Positions 7,010-15,570 of a DNA stretch of 35,219 bases are shown here, piece by piece (position 1 is the first letter of the stretch; each line of letters opens with the position of its first letter). The position numbers and the translations under genes were made by a program. The stretch is from a virus. Location of the stretch: positions 1 to 35,219 of IMG/VR virus record IMGVR_UViG_3300008266_000222; one strand, written 5' to 3'. The notes beneath the pieces were generated by a model. The model was not told the DNA's origin, searched no databases, and worked only from the letters and a program-made list of their open reading frames with translations.

Positions 7010-7257
7010 CCGACGATCAAAAAACCGCGTTTGGATTTGCGGGCAAAAACATCACCTGGACAGAGACCATTAAGCTGATTGAAGCTATCCAGCAACAGCA
7101 ATGGATGACGGCTGTTAGCAGGGAAACCAAAGGTGAAGATAGAATTCACGCATGTGGTTCTGTCGATGGCATTAACTTAATTTTGTCTACACTTGTCCAA
7201 TTCAGACAAGACGCCAGAAAACTAAATGGCTTGACACCTAACGAAGATTTGGCATAA
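7006..7257 (+). CDS. Hypothetical protein, 83 aa
   Basis: I recognise no family. The product is a small soluble protein, mostly helical, with a Trp-containing helix (TWTETIKLIEAIQQQQW) and a C-terminal helix ending NGLTPNEDLA. It begins with an ATGA overlap with the stop of the putative metallopeptidase, so the two are likely co-translated. This pairing could mean it is a cofactor or inhibitor of that protein, but this is only context. Confidence 0.65.
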   Translation: MTDDQKTAFGFAGKNITWTETIKLIEAIQQQQWMTAVSRETKGEDRIHACGSVDGINLILSTLVQFRQDARKLNGLTPNEDLA

Positions 7258-7272
7258 CGCCAACAACGGGCT

Positions 7273-7289
7273 GACCAGCGTTACTGGTC
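7273..7289 (+). other. Small hairpin between the 83-aa gene and the scaffold gene
   Basis: GACCAG (7273-7278) and CTGGTC (7284-7289) form a perfect 6-bp stem with a 5-base loop. No T-run follows. It lies 31 bases before the scaffold start and might process or stabilise the late mRNA. Confidence 0.35.
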
Positions 7290-7320
7290 TGAGACAGTAA
7301 AGGGCTTGCTGCCTTACAGC

Positions 7321-8316
7321 ATGGAAAACACAAACACACAGCCTGATTCCGGGAGTCAGGAGGGAGCAAATGTACCCGAAAACCTCGGTAAGTTTGTTGA
7401 TGAACACAGCATAGCTAACTTCATCAAAAACAACTTCCTTGACGAGGAAGGGGCGGCTCCAGCCTCAGAGGAGCAGACTAAACCCGAAGCTGAAGATTCA
7501 ACGCCCGAGGATTCCTCGGTAGTTGAAGTGGAAGCTCAGGATGAAGTCGAACAGTCCAACGACGAAGAAGATGTCGATGGCAGCCAGTTGAGTCGAGGGG
7601 TTCAGAAGCGCATCAACAAATTAGTTGCTGCGAAGAAAGCCGCTCAGGCAAAGCTGCAAGAACAGGAAGCAAGGGTTGCTGCAATGCAGCGGGAGTTAGA
7701 GGCTACAAAGTCTTTAGCTGCCACTACGCGACAGCAATCTGTCTCTACTGAAGTTGAAGGTCTGAACTCAATTCCAGAGGTTCAGGCAGAATACAAGAAA
7801 GCAGTAGAGGTAATCATGTGGTGCGAAGAAAATCCGAACGGAGGAGAAATCCAAACGCCGGATGGCCAGGTCGAACTAACCGACAAACAGGTTTGGGCGA
7901 TGAAAAAATTGGCAATTCGCAACAAAGAGATTGAGCTTCCAGCGAGGCTTGCGTACCTGCAACAGCAGGCAGCAGTTGCTCCGCAAATCGTGCAGAACTT
8001 TCCGTGGCTCAGCAAGCCAGAGTCTCAGGAGTTTCAAGCTGCAACAAGATTGCTGCAAGACTTTCCGGAGATTCGCCGGAGACCAGACTACTTGCATTTG
8101 ATTGGAATTTTTGTGGAGGGTCTTAAGACGCATGTTCAAAAACAAGCGACTCCCAAAGCAACAGCACCAATCAAGCGTGCTCCAGCACAACCGAGCGTTA
8201 AAGCGCCCCCGGCTCCAGCCAAGGACGACAGCGTTCGAGCAAGTAAAGCGTTTCTGCAAGACACTTCGAGTCGAGATGGATTGAGCAGTTTGCTAAAAGC
8301 CAAAGGGTTTGTGTAA
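7321..8316 (+). CDS. Scaffold (head assembly) protein
   Basis: This protein would guide capsid assembly and then leave or be cleaved. I chose ATG 7321 over an upstream TTG in the same frame at 7306. The 331-aa product has a long acidic, Glu/Asp/Ser-rich N-terminal third. A basic coiled coil around QKRINKLVAAKKAAQAKLQE follows, then a C-terminal region with an Ala/Pro/Lys-rich linker ending SSLLKAKGFV. This acidic, coiled-coil and basic-tail composition, and position directly before the major capsid gene, are the hallmarks of phage scaffolds. There is no enzyme motif, so any proteolysis would come from another gene such as the HEAGH protein upstream. Confidence 0.82.
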   Translation: MENTNTQPDSGSQEGANVPENLGKFVDEHSIANFIKNNFLDEEGAAPASEEQTKPEAEDSTPEDSSVVEVEAQDEVEQSNDEEDVDGSQLSRGVQKRINKLVAAKKAAQAKLQEQEARVAAMQRELEATKSLAATTRQQSVSTEVEGLNSIPEVQAEYKKAVEVIMWCEENPNGGEIQTPDGQVELTDKQVWAMKKLAIRNKEIELPARLAYLQQQAAVAPQIVQNFPWLSKPESQEFQAATRLLQDFPEIRRRPDYLHLIGIFVEGLKTHVQKQATPKATAPIKRAPAQPSVKAPPAPAKDDSVRASKAFLQDTSSRDGLSSLLKAKGFV

Positions 8317-8346
8317 GCCCAACAACAACCAACCAACTCGTTTCTT

Positions 8347-9399
8347 ATGCCTCTTCTAACTGAACCTAATCTCTCCGGTCGCGGTAAACGCGAAGACCTC
8401 ATGGACATGATTGCGCTTGTAGACGCGAAGGATACTCCCTTCACGTCGATGGCGCGCAAAGGCAGCAAGCCTGGAAATATGTTTTTCCGCTGGCAAGCTG
8501 ACTCTAACCCGGCTCCCAAAGTCGGCGGCACGATCGACGGCACGGACGTCAGCTCGTACACCAACTGGGATGTGGGCTATCGTGCGGAACTTGCTAACTA
8601 CGCGCAGGTTTTCCGCATGGATGCCGTCCGCGTCTCCAAGCTGTCCACTGACATTGCTCAGGTGGCCGGCGTGCGTGACGAACTGGCGTACAACGTCAGC
8701 AAGTCGATCCTCCAGTGCAAGCGTTCCATCGAAGTAACGCTGTGCTCGAACCAGACTGCCCAGCAAGACAACGGCTCGGTGCCTTACCTCACGGCTGGAA
8801 TCCAGACGTGGATCAGCACTGCTGGAACTGGAACTCCGACCCCCGGAGATATTCCTTCCGCGTTCCGTACGCCTTCCAACAGCATCCTTACCGGTGCTTC
8901 CAGCGGGTTGACGGACACGGCTGTGCAGGGCTTGCTCAAGTCGATCTACGATCAGACAGGGCAATACAAGTCTTACGACGCCATTGTCGGAACCGACCTC
9001 AAGCGTGCGTTCACGAGCCTGCTCGGGACGACCCAGTTGACCACAACCAGCACTGCTGGTGTGTTGGCTGCTGGAGCCACTAAGGTGCAGACGTTCCAGC
9101 GTGATGCTGCGGCGGATGCTTACGTCCAGTCCGTGGATGTGTTCCAAGGTGACTTCGGAACGGTAAAGCTGCATCCGACCACGTTCATTGGAACGATCTC
9201 CGGTGGAACCTACACTGCTACGCCTTTCAAGGGGTTGGTCCTGAACATGGATCTGATCGAAGTGCGTTACGGTGGAAACGTGGCTGCCGTGCAGTCCTTG
9301 CCGGACTTCGGTGGTGGCCCTGCCCGTGTGGTTGAAGCGGTCTGCGGCCTTGTGGTCGGCAATCCGCTCGGACTTGGCAAGTTCGATTACTCGAGCTAG
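8347..9399 (+). CDS. Major capsid protein, SU10-like (DUF5309-type)
   Basis: This 350-aa protein would be the head shell subunit with an HK97-type fold. It resembles the SU10-like capsid family. Features are an N-terminal segment with GKREDLMDMIALVDAKDTPF, then FFRWQADSNPAPKVGGT, a central stretch where DELAYNVSKSILQCKRSIE leads into a P-domain-like helix, and a C-terminal beta-rich part with QGDFGTVKLHPTTF and DLIEVRYGG. The codon choice is noticeably more GC-rich and regular than its neighbours, as expected for the most abundant virion protein. A 30-base CA-rich leader without a Shine-Dalgarno sequence precedes it, and a hairpin with a T-rich end follows. The family call is from remembered sequence features and was not tested by a search. 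Confidence 0.88.
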   Translation: MPLLTEPNLSGRGKREDLMDMIALVDAKDTPFTSMARKGSKPGNMFFRWQADSNPAPKVGGTIDGTDVSSYTNWDVGYRAELANYAQVFRMDAVRVSKLSTDIAQVAGVRDELAYNVSKSILQCKRSIEVTLCSNQTAQQDNGSVPYLTAGIQTWISTAGTGTPTPGDIPSAFRTPSNSILTGASSGLTDTAVQGLLKSIYDQTGQYKSYDAIVGTDLKRAFTSLLGTTQLTTTSTAGVLAAGATKVQTFQRDAAADAYVQSVDVFQGDFGTVKLHPTTFIGTISGGTYTATPFKGLVLNMDLIEVRYGGNVAAVQSLPDFGGGPARVVEAVCGLVVGNPLGLGKFDYSS

Positions 9400-9471
9400 T
9401 CTGTCCCCCATCCGCGACACCTGCCGACCTTGGGCCACCATACCCGAAGGCGCATTAAGAGTGGTGCGACA

Positions 9472-9495
9472 GCCCGGAGAGACGGGCAATCTTTT
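9472..9495 (+). terminator. Terminator-like hairpin after the capsid gene
   Basis: GCCCG (9472-9476) and CGGGC (9483-9487) form a GC-rich stem with a 6-base loop. AATCTTTT follows, ending just before the next start at 9496. The stem is only 5 bp, so partial termination is more likely than a full stop. It would give more capsid transcript than downstream transcript. Confidence 0.45.
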
Positions 9496-9843
9496 ATGCT
9501 CAACATTGATCCTAGTCTTGTGCCTCAACTAGAGGCTGAGTTTCGGCGTGGCTGGCAAATGAAGCGTGTAAACGCCGAGCTAAGTTCCAAAAAAGCCGCT
9601 AAATATGCTCAGATGCGGCACAAATCAATTGATGGAATTGGGCAAAAAGTTGCGAGCATTCCCGGTCATGCGTTTCATTTTTGGGGAAACAAATTGGGAT
9701 ACCAGTGCTGGGACGACAAACAATTCATGCACGAGTTTTTGAGAGATAATCCTCAGTGCAAAGTTAATAGTGGCGGCACCAAGGAAATCAGTGTAGGGTG
9801 GGTGCCTTCTTCTTCGCCCCGTAGTCGCACTGTATACAAATGA
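9496..9843 (+). CDS. Hypothetical phage protein, 115 aa
   Basis: I chose ATG 9496; the frame extends upstream to a TTG at 9430, but that stretch overlaps the terminator-like hairpin. The N-terminal half is basic and helical (LVPQLEAEFRRGWQMKRVNA). The C-terminal half holds aromatic residues around HAFHFWGNKLGYQCWDD and then FMHEFLRDNP. I recognise no family by name. Position between capsid and adaptor genes suggests a small head-associated or completion protein, but the sequence does not prove a virion role. It overlaps the next gene by ATGA. Confidence 0.68.
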   Translation: MLNIDPSLVPQLEAEFRRGWQMKRVNAELSSKKAAKYAQMRHKSIDGIGQKVASIPGHAFHFWGNKLGYQCWDDKQFMHEFLRDNPQCKVNSGGTKEISVGWVPSSSPRSRTVYK

Positions 9844-11048
9844 AGACTGTTCCGTTTAGCGACATTCTTGCCGAGGTTTGCCAACTTATCGGGCTAGATC
9901 GCTCGACGCTAAACGACAAAAGCTTCAACGCGATCAGGGACTTTGCCAGTCGGCGCATTGGAACCATTTGGGATCGCGAAGAGTGGCCGGACGCAAACAG
10001 GTACATTCGCACATTTCCCGGAAATCCAATCAATGGCCTTACATTGATTCCGTTGTCTGAACTGGAAACTCAGACACAAATTGACATTGAGACGCAGACT
10101 GGAGATCCGCTTTGGGTTCAGACCTCAGACAACATGATTGCCCTGAAGTTGGATTTGGATCCAAACTTTCCCAGGGTGTACACCGCTGATTTTGCTGGAG
10201 ACGCTCTGCGTAAAGGCACGATTGGCCAAAGCGAGTTAATCTTCAACAACCCGTTTTACTACAGCTACAACGGAGAGTTGGTCAGTGTTGCAAACAAACG
10301 GTACACGTTTGCTTACGATTCAGCTACGGATGTTTTGGGGCAGTACATCACCAGTGTGTACATTCAGATTCCGTTTACTTCGACTGTTACGCTTCCAGCT
10401 TACGAAGGACCAAACGGCAGGCTGACTACAACTGTGATTTTTTCGGGGAATCCACAGAGGATCGTGCAAATGCCAACTGGATCCTTACAAGGGTTGGCTG
10501 CATGGGAGCGAGATCCCCGGAGCACCACCAGAGCAGTACAGTTGGACTTCATGGTGGAAGATCTAATTACGGTTCCAAACACCACCAGGACCGTAGACGT
10601 GACTTATCTGCGGTTTCTTGATGACGGAGAAAAGTTTATTCAGTACCGCTTGGACGCACCAAGGTTGTTTGGTTCTCGTTACATTGCTGGCACCAATTAC
10701 TTGATTGGATCGCAGGTGTACTACGACATTTTGCAAGGAAACTCGAACTACAATCCAACAGACATTACCAAAGGAGTTCGCGCAAACTTTTGGACCGCTG
10801 TTGGAAACTCATCGTTTATTCCTCCGGAAGATCCACCAAACACTTCTTGGCAGCAAGTAAGCATTCCTTATCGGTTTAAGGACTTTTTGGTAAATGGTGT
10901 GACGGCAGACTTTTTGAAGTCTGAAGGTCGAACAGACGAAGGTGTTGTATTTGACGAGCTTGCTGAACGAGCTGTTCAGCAGCAAATCGATGTTTTGATT
11001 CGTCAACAAGGCCAGATTCAAAAGCTGAACATGGCTTACACTTACTAA
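9840..11048 (+). CDS. Putative head-tail adaptor (neck) protein
   Basis: This 402-aa protein is probably a connector between portal and tail. It has an N-terminal helical segment (residues 1-50, ending in SFNAIRDFASRRIGTIWDRE), a long beta-rich middle, and a C-terminal helical segment containing DELAERAVQQQIDVLIRQQG. A structure with helices flanking a beta domain, and position after the capsid gene, fit a podovirus adaptor. I cannot point to a diagnostic motif, so other structural roles such as a head decoration or tail hub remain possible. Its start overlaps the previous stop (ATGA), showing tight coupling within the late operon. Confidence 0.6.
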   Translation: MKTVPFSDILAEVCQLIGLDRSTLNDKSFNAIRDFASRRIGTIWDREEWPDANRYIRTFPGNPINGLTLIPLSELETQTQIDIETQTGDPLWVQTSDNMIALKLDLDPNFPRVYTADFAGDALRKGTIGQSELIFNNPFYYSYNGELVSVANKRYTFAYDSATDVLGQYITSVYIQIPFTSTVTLPAYEGPNGRLTTTVIFSGNPQRIVQMPTGSLQGLAAWERDPRSTTRAVQLDFMVEDLITVPNTTRTVDVTYLRFLDDGEKFIQYRLDAPRLFGSRYIAGTNYLIGSQVYYDILQGNSNYNPTDITKGVRANFWTAVGNSSFIPPEDPPNTSWQQVSIPYRFKDFLVNGVTADFLKSEGRTDEGVVFDELAERAVQQQIDVLIRQQGQIQKLNMAYTY

Positions 11049-11049
11049 G

Positions 11050-11253
11050 ATGAACAAGTTCATCATTCGCCGAAATGGCACTGTTGCAGCTCCGGGAACA
11101 AAAGTTGTAATTCGCGGAACGGTAAAGGGCAGCAAGGTAACATATAAAACTCAGAAACAGGGGCATTTTACGCCGGTCACTGGGGATCTTATATTGACCG
11201 AAAACGACGACTATCTTAATACTGAACTGAGCGACCGCATAACCACTGGCTAG
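11050..11253 (+). CDS. Hypothetical small basic protein, 67 aa
   Basis: I recognise no family. It is a small, Lys/Arg-rich and Gly/Thr/Val-rich protein, predicted mostly beta (FIIRRNGTVAAPGTKVVIRG). It starts one base after the adaptor stop (TAA G ATG) and ends one base before the first tail fibre (TAG T ATG). A minor virion or tail-attachment subunit is possible by location only. Confidence 0.6.
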   Translation: MNKFIIRRNGTVAAPGTKVVIRGTVKGSKVTYKTQKQGHFTPVTGDLILTENDDYLNTELSDRITTG

Positions 11254-11254
11254 T

Positions 11255-13306
11255 ATGGGCACACGCATTACCGATCTTCCTGTTGCAACCACTGTCAACC
11301 CGGCAGATGTCTTGCCTATCGTACAGGGAGGGAACACCAAGCAAGCGGCGTCTTCTCTGATTAAGACAACGAACGCTTCTGATTTGACGACCGGCACGGT
11401 GGCAGCAGCCAGGCTTCCTTCTGCAACCACTGGAGCTGCTGGCATCGTACAGCTTGGGAATACGGCTGGAACGGCTTGCGAAGGGAACGATGCTCGGCTC
11501 ACAAACAGTCGTGCTCCTTCTGGAGCTGCTGGAGGCGACTTAACTGGAACGTATCCCAATCCGACCTTGGTTCCATTGAACCCAAGTCCTGCTGGCACGT
11601 TTGGGTCGGCCTCTACGATTCCTGTCGTAAGCGTCAACAACAAGGGACAGGTGACCGGCGTGTCTACTGTGACCCCTGCTGCTCGAGTTTCCAGCGTGGA
11701 TGTGTCTGGAGGAACAACCGGGTTGTCTTTCAACAACGGTCCAATTACGACCGCAGGCACACTGTTGATGACTGGCACGGTGAACATCGCCAGTGGAGGA
11801 ACAGGAGCCACAACTGCCGCTCAGGCGCGCACAAATCTTGGGCTGCCTGCGTCTGCAACAGTAGACACGACAAACGCCAGTAACATCACGAGTGGCACTT
11901 TGGATCCGGCGCGTTTGCCGGGGTTGACCGGAGATGTGATCGCCGCTGCTAGCAGCAACTTTACGGCACTTACAACGACTGGAGTGGCTGCCGGAACATG
12001 GGGCGGGCCTTCTCAGATTCCGGTTGTGACCGTAGACACCAAAGGACGGGTGACGACCATTACAGATGTTGTCCCTTCGATTAGTGCGTCTAACATTAGT
12101 GGAGGAACGTTGGCGACAGCACAGCTTCCCGCAAGTGGTGTGACTCCCGGAACGATTGGGTCTTCGTCACAGATTCCGGTGTTGACGGTGGATGACAAAG
12201 GAAGAATCACAGCAGCAACTACGGCTGGCTTTCCAAGCACTGGCGTAACACCTGGAACGTATGGAACTTCAGCCGCAGTGTCTCAAATTGTCGTAGATGC
12301 TCAAGGCCGGATTACAAGCGCAACTGATGTTCCCATTTCTGGATCTGCTGGAGGAACGGTGACCAGCGTTGGTGTTGCGTCTTCCACATTGGATGTCAGC
12401 AACAGCCCGGTAACGTTTACTGGAGATATTGTTCTTGAGTTGCCAACAGTGCTGTCACCCGCCACAGTTGGCTCTTCTGCTGCGATTCCAGTGATTACGG
12501 CAGATGCGCAGGGTCGAATCACCGCTCTAACGACTGCTGCTATTACTGGTTTAACGGCAACTGGAGTATCTGCTGGAACGTATGGCAGCAGTGGGTCTGT
12601 TGGATCGTTTTCAGTTAATCAGTTTGGTCAATTGACCGGAGCAACAAGCTCGCTAATTGCCATTTCTTCGGCTCAAATCACTGGCGTTTTAAGTGTTGGG
12701 CAAATTCCGGCAATTACGTCCGCTCAGATTAGCGGAGTGTTAGCATCTGCTCAAATTCCAATAATCAGTGTAACTCAAGTTAGCGGGCTGGCAGCGTCTG
12801 CCATTACAGACACGACCAACGCAAGCAATATTACTTCTGGTGCTCTTTCTACTGCACAATTATCGGCAAGCGGGGTGACGCCAGGCACGTACGGCAGCAG
12901 TTCCGCCATTCCAGTGCTGACGGTGGATTCGATTGGTAGAATTACACTGGCAAGCACAACTGCTATTTCCGGCGGAGGAGGAACACAGTACGTAAAAGCT
13001 TTTGTAAACTTTAATGGAACCGGCACGCCTGCTATCAGAAGCAGTTTTAACATTTCGAGCATCACAGATTTTGGCGCAGGAAATTTCGGCATCAATTTCA
13101 CGTCACCAATGGCAAACGTAAACTACATTGTTGCTGGAAATGCAAGCGTGAGCGCGTCAAACGGGCTGGGAGTTATTACGCTATTTTTTAATAGCATCGG
13201 AAATGCTAGAGTTGCTCCAACAGTTAACGATTTTCGCATCTACATTAGCAACATAGTAAGCTCAGCGGTTGACCCTCAAGATGTGTGCTTGATCATTTGC
13301 CAGTAA
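11255..13306 (+). CDS. Tail fibre with seven repeats of a beta-type motif
   Basis: This 683-aa protein probably recognises the host surface. Its N-terminal about 40 residues (MGTRITDLPVATTVNPADVL) closely resemble those of the fibre at 13735, suggesting a shared virion anchor. Seven copies of a repeat with consensus GTYGSSSxIPVLTVDxxGRIT start near residues 110, 242, 295, 328, 399, 435 and 540, as in phage fibre shafts. The C-terminal about 110 residues start around YVKAFVNFNGTGTPAIRSSF and resemble a receptor-binding tip module found in many phage fibres. It ends TAA T ATG into the next gene. Ser/Thr/Gly-rich composition and lack of enzyme motifs agree with a structural fibre. Confidence 0.88.
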   Translation: MGTRITDLPVATTVNPADVLPIVQGGNTKQAASSLIKTTNASDLTTGTVAAARLPSATTGAAGIVQLGNTAGTACEGNDARLTNSRAPSGAAGGDLTGTYPNPTLVPLNPSPAGTFGSASTIPVVSVNNKGQVTGVSTVTPAARVSSVDVSGGTTGLSFNNGPITTAGTLLMTGTVNIASGGTGATTAAQARTNLGLPASATVDTTNASNITSGTLDPARLPGLTGDVIAAASSNFTALTTTGVAAGTWGGPSQIPVVTVDTKGRVTTITDVVPSISASNISGGTLATAQLPASGVTPGTIGSSSQIPVLTVDDKGRITAATTAGFPSTGVTPGTYGTSAAVSQIVVDAQGRITSATDVPISGSAGGTVTSVGVASSTLDVSNSPVTFTGDIVLELPTVLSPATVGSSAAIPVITADAQGRITALTTAAITGLTATGVSAGTYGSSGSVGSFSVNQFGQLTGATSSLIAISSAQITGVLSVGQIPAITSAQISGVLASAQIPIISVTQVSGLAASAITDTTNASNITSGALSTAQLSASGVTPGTYGSSSAIPVLTVDSIGRITLASTTAISGGGGTQYVKAFVNFNGTGTPAIRSSFNISSITDFGAGNFGINFTSPMANVNYIVAGNASVSASNGLGVITLFFNSIGNARVAPTVNDFRIYISNIVSSAVDPQDVCLIICQ

Positions 13307-13307
13307 T

Positions 13308-13733
13308 ATGGGGAAAAAAATAATCTATCCAACTGAAAACAACGGAGTTGCAATCATTACTCCAATTTTAGATTGCGGGCTCACCGTTGAGCAAATTGCT
13401 GCAAAAGATGTGCCTATAGGAGTTCCGTTCAAAATCATTAACGCATCGGAAGTCCCAGCAGACTTTACATTTCGTGCCGCGTGGGAGTACTCAGCCATGA
13501 GTATCATCATCAATCTTAACAAGGCAAAAGACATTGGCCACACGATGAGACGAGATGCGCGCACGAAAGAATTTGCGCCGTATGATGAAATTATTTCCAA
13601 ACAAATCCCTGGAGCTTCTGTGGTTGAAGCGGAAGCTGCGCGGCAAGCTATTCGCGAAAAGTATGCTGTGATCCAATTAAAGATTGATGCAGCACTTACT
13701 CCAGAAGAAATTAAACAAGCCTTAGAAATATAG
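13308..13733 (+). CDS. Tail-fibre-associated (assembly or chaperone-like) protein, 141 aa
   Basis: This protein has two parts. Residues 1-62 form a compact alpha/beta domain around NGVAIITPILDCGLTVEQIA, ending in FRAAWEYS. Residues 64-141 are a helical module with NLNKAKDIGHTMRRDAR, then a Pro and Ile segment (EIISKQIPG), and a C-terminal helix ending in TPEEIKQALEI. This second module is common in small phage proteins that follow tail fibre genes, where they are thought to help folding or assembly. That role is inferred from its family and from its place between two fibres. It has one-base junctions on both sides (TAAT before, TAGT after). Confidence 0.7.
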   Translation: MGKKIIYPTENNGVAIITPILDCGLTVEQIAAKDVPIGVPFKIINASEVPADFTFRAAWEYSAMSIIINLNKAKDIGHTMRRDARTKEFAPYDEIISKQIPGASVVEAEAARQAIREKYAVIQLKIDAALTPEEIKQALEI

Positions 13734-13734
13734 T

Positions 13735-14976
13735 ATGGCTGACGTAAAAATCTCTCAACTTCCAGCAGCAAGCGTTGTCAACACCAATGACATCCTTGTA
13801 CTCAATCAGGGTGGAACGACCAAAACGGCATCGAAAGCCTTGGTTGTGGCTGGATTGGCAACCTCTTCTGAGTTGGCCGGATATGCAACCACGGCTCAGA
13901 TTGCGGGCTTAACCAACACTGCTCAGGTTGCCGCAATTACAACGCAGCAACTGTCTGCCATCTCGATCAACGCAGGCACGGGACTGACTGGCGGTGGAAC
14001 TTTGGCTGCCAATAGCACGATAGCCATTGCTGCTTTGTCGCCCAATCCGACCGGAACATACGGCAGTTCGACGCAGATCCCGGTGTTGACTGTCAATCAG
14101 ATCGGTCAGATCACTGGCGTAACGACTCAGGCGGTGTCGGGTGGCGGAAGTGCTACTCCGACCGATGTGCAGGTGTTTACTAGCAGCGGAACATGGACGA
14201 AACCGGCTGGAGCAAAGTCTGTGCAAGTGACGATTGTTGGTGCCGGGGGAGGCGGAGGATCTGGGCGAAAGACAGCAAGCGGCCAGTCTGGAGCGGGGGG
14301 TGGAGCCGGAGCAGGAGGCGGATTTGCTATTCGAACTCTTGACGCGGCGATTTTGTCGGCAACTGAAACTGTCACAATTGGAGCGGCAGGCATTGGAGGG
14401 GCGTCAGTTGCAACAAATTCTACAAACGGAAACGCTGGCACAGCAGGAGGGATAACCAGTTTTAACACTTGGGTGTTTGCTGGAGGTGGAGGCGCAGCGG
14501 GCGTTGCTACAACTGCGTCAGGCCCTGCTGGAACAAACACCACTCAAAGAGCCATGTTTGCTGGCTCAAGTGGAGGTGGGGGAAATAACACTGGCGTTGG
14601 TGCGTCTGGAGTGTCCAGCAACTTTGCCGCATCTGGAGGAGGTGCTGGTGGCGCAGTTCCAACCGCACCGGTAGCGTCCTTGGGCGCCCCGTCTGGTGTT
14701 TCTTACGGATCCTTTGCAACTGGCGGCAACGCTGCTGGAGGAACCGCTGGTAGTGCTGGTGGAGCAGGAGCGAGCGTTGATCCAAATGTTCCGTTGCCAG
14801 GCTCAGGTGGAGGCGGAGGTGGATCTTCTATTACTGGCAACGCTGGAGCAGGAGGGCATGGAGGAAACTACGGAGGTGGAGGTGGAGGTGGAGGAGCAGC
14901 TTTGGATGGAGCCGGCAACTCTGGAGCTGGAGGAAACGGTGGTGCTGCCATCGTAGTTGTGACCACTTACTTCTAA
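13735..14976 (+). CDS. Glycine-rich tail fibre or adhesin
   Basis: The 413-aa protein begins with the same kind of anchor as the 11255 fibre (MADVKISQLPAASVVNTNDI). It has one copy of the fibre repeat (GTYGSSTQIPVLTVNQIGQI, near residues 103-122). From about residue 142 it becomes a glycine-rich domain opening VFTSSGTWTKPAGAKSVQ, then a long run of glycine-rich blocks. Such domains, also seen in T-even type adhesins, often form the receptor-binding tip. The two fibres may therefore be alternative tips on one base. The reading frame through the GGA/GGT-rich DNA is intact. It ends TAA T ATG. Confidence 0.85.
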   Translation: MADVKISQLPAASVVNTNDILVLNQGGTTKTASKALVVAGLATSSELAGYATTAQIAGLTNTAQVAAITTQQLSAISINAGTGLTGGGTLAANSTIAIAALSPNPTGTYGSSTQIPVLTVNQIGQITGVTTQAVSGGGSATPTDVQVFTSSGTWTKPAGAKSVQVTIVGAGGGGGSGRKTASGQSGAGGGAGAGGGFAIRTLDAAILSATETVTIGAAGIGGASVATNSTNGNAGTAGGITSFNTWVFAGGGGAAGVATTASGPAGTNTTQRAMFAGSSGGGGNNTGVGASGVSSNFAASGGGAGGAVPTAPVASLGAPSGVSYGSFATGGNAAGGTAGSAGGAGASVDPNVPLPGSGGGGGGSSITGNAGAGGHGGNYGGGGGGGGAALDGAGNSGAGGNGGAAIVVVTTYF

Positions 14977-14977
14977 T

Positions 14978-15160
14978 ATGCGATACGCAATTGTTAACGA
15001 CATATCCAAGGTTGTTGAGAACATCATCGTGTGGGATGGAGTTTCTCCTTACACTCCACCAACCGGAACCACGCTGGTAAATGTTGATGGCATTCCTTGT
15101 GACATCGGCTGGATCCAACAACCTGACGGCAGTTTTGCCCCTCCTGAAGACAATGGCTAA
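14978..15160 (+). CDS. Small fibre-cluster protein, 60 aa
   Basis: The 60-aa product (MRYAIVNDISKVVENIIVWD) belongs to a type of short protein common after tail fibre genes. It begins as a beta-strand with a Trp-containing turn (VENIIVWDG), then a Pro-rich TPPTGTTLVNVDG, and ends with GWIQQPDGSFAPPEDNG. Its function is unknown; a fibre cap or assembly role has been suggested for similar proteins only by location. It overlaps the start of the next gene by eight bases. Confidence 0.7.
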   Translation: MRYAIVNDISKVVENIIVWDGVSPYTPPTGTTLVNVDGIPCDIGWIQQPDGSFAPPEDNG

Positions 15161-15425
15161 AAAAGGCGTATCCCTAGCAGTTGGCCGTGGCGAAAAGCTG
15201 CCTGTGTCGAAAGGCGCAGGACTCACAGCAAAAGGCCGGGCAAAGTACAACGCGGCAACCGGCGGCAACCTCAAGGCTCCTGCTCCGAATCCCAAGACCA
15301 AGGCAGACGCTGCTCGCCGGAAGTCTTTCTGTGCCCGCATGAGCGGAATGCCGGGACCAATGAAAGATGAGAAAGGGCGGCCAACCCGGAAAGCGGCAAG
15401 CCTCAAACGCTGGAACTGCAAATGA
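15153..15425 (+). CDS. Small basic phage protein, 90 aa (DUF6321-like)
   Basis: I took ATG 15153 rather than an earlier ATG at 15081, which would overlap the previous gene far more. The product is very basic and glycine-rich in its first half (KGAGLTAKGRAKYNAATG), then has SFCARMSGMPGPMKDEKG and a Lys/Arg tail ending LKRWNCK. It resembles the DUF6321-type proteins found in phages, from memory and untested. Strong positive charge suggests DNA or RNA association, perhaps packaged with DNA, but no function is established. Confidence 0.75.
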   Translation: MAKKGVSLAVGRGEKLPVSKGAGLTAKGRAKYNAATGGNLKAPAPNPKTKADAARRKSFCARMSGMPGPMKDEKGRPTRKAASLKRWNCK

Positions 15426-15568
15426 AAAAGGGACTCTACGCCAACATCCACGCTAAGCGTGAGCGCATTGCTGCTGGCAGCAAGGAAAAGATGCGAAAGC
15501 CGGGGAGCAAAGGGGCTCCAACCGCAGCAGCATTTCGCGCATCTGCTAAGACAGCCAAAAAGAAGTAG
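15422..15568 (+). CDS. Small basic phage protein, 48 aa
   Basis: This gene starts in ATGA overlap with the stop of the 90-aa gene. The 48-aa product, beginning MKKGLYANIHAKRERIAAGS and ending in KTAKKK, is Lys/Arg/Ala-rich and of a kind that recurs in phage genomes next to the 90-aa family. Function is unknown; it may bind nucleic acid. It ends two bases before the next ATG. Confidence 0.75.
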   Translation: MKKGLYANIHAKRERIAAGSKEKMRKPGSKGAPTAAAFRASAKTAKKK

Positions 15569-15570
15569 CT

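Noticed and set aside
8356-9528. A 390-codon minus-strand frame antisense to the capsid gene
   Set aside because: It is a shadow of GC-rich codon use in the major capsid gene: Arg/His/Ser-rich with no domain, and antisense to a clearly recognised protein.
10876-11811. A long minus-strand frame of 311 codons over the fibre region
   Set aside because: Val/Pro/Ala-rich shadow of the repeated Gly/Thr/Ala codons of the tail fibre; no motif and no plausible start.
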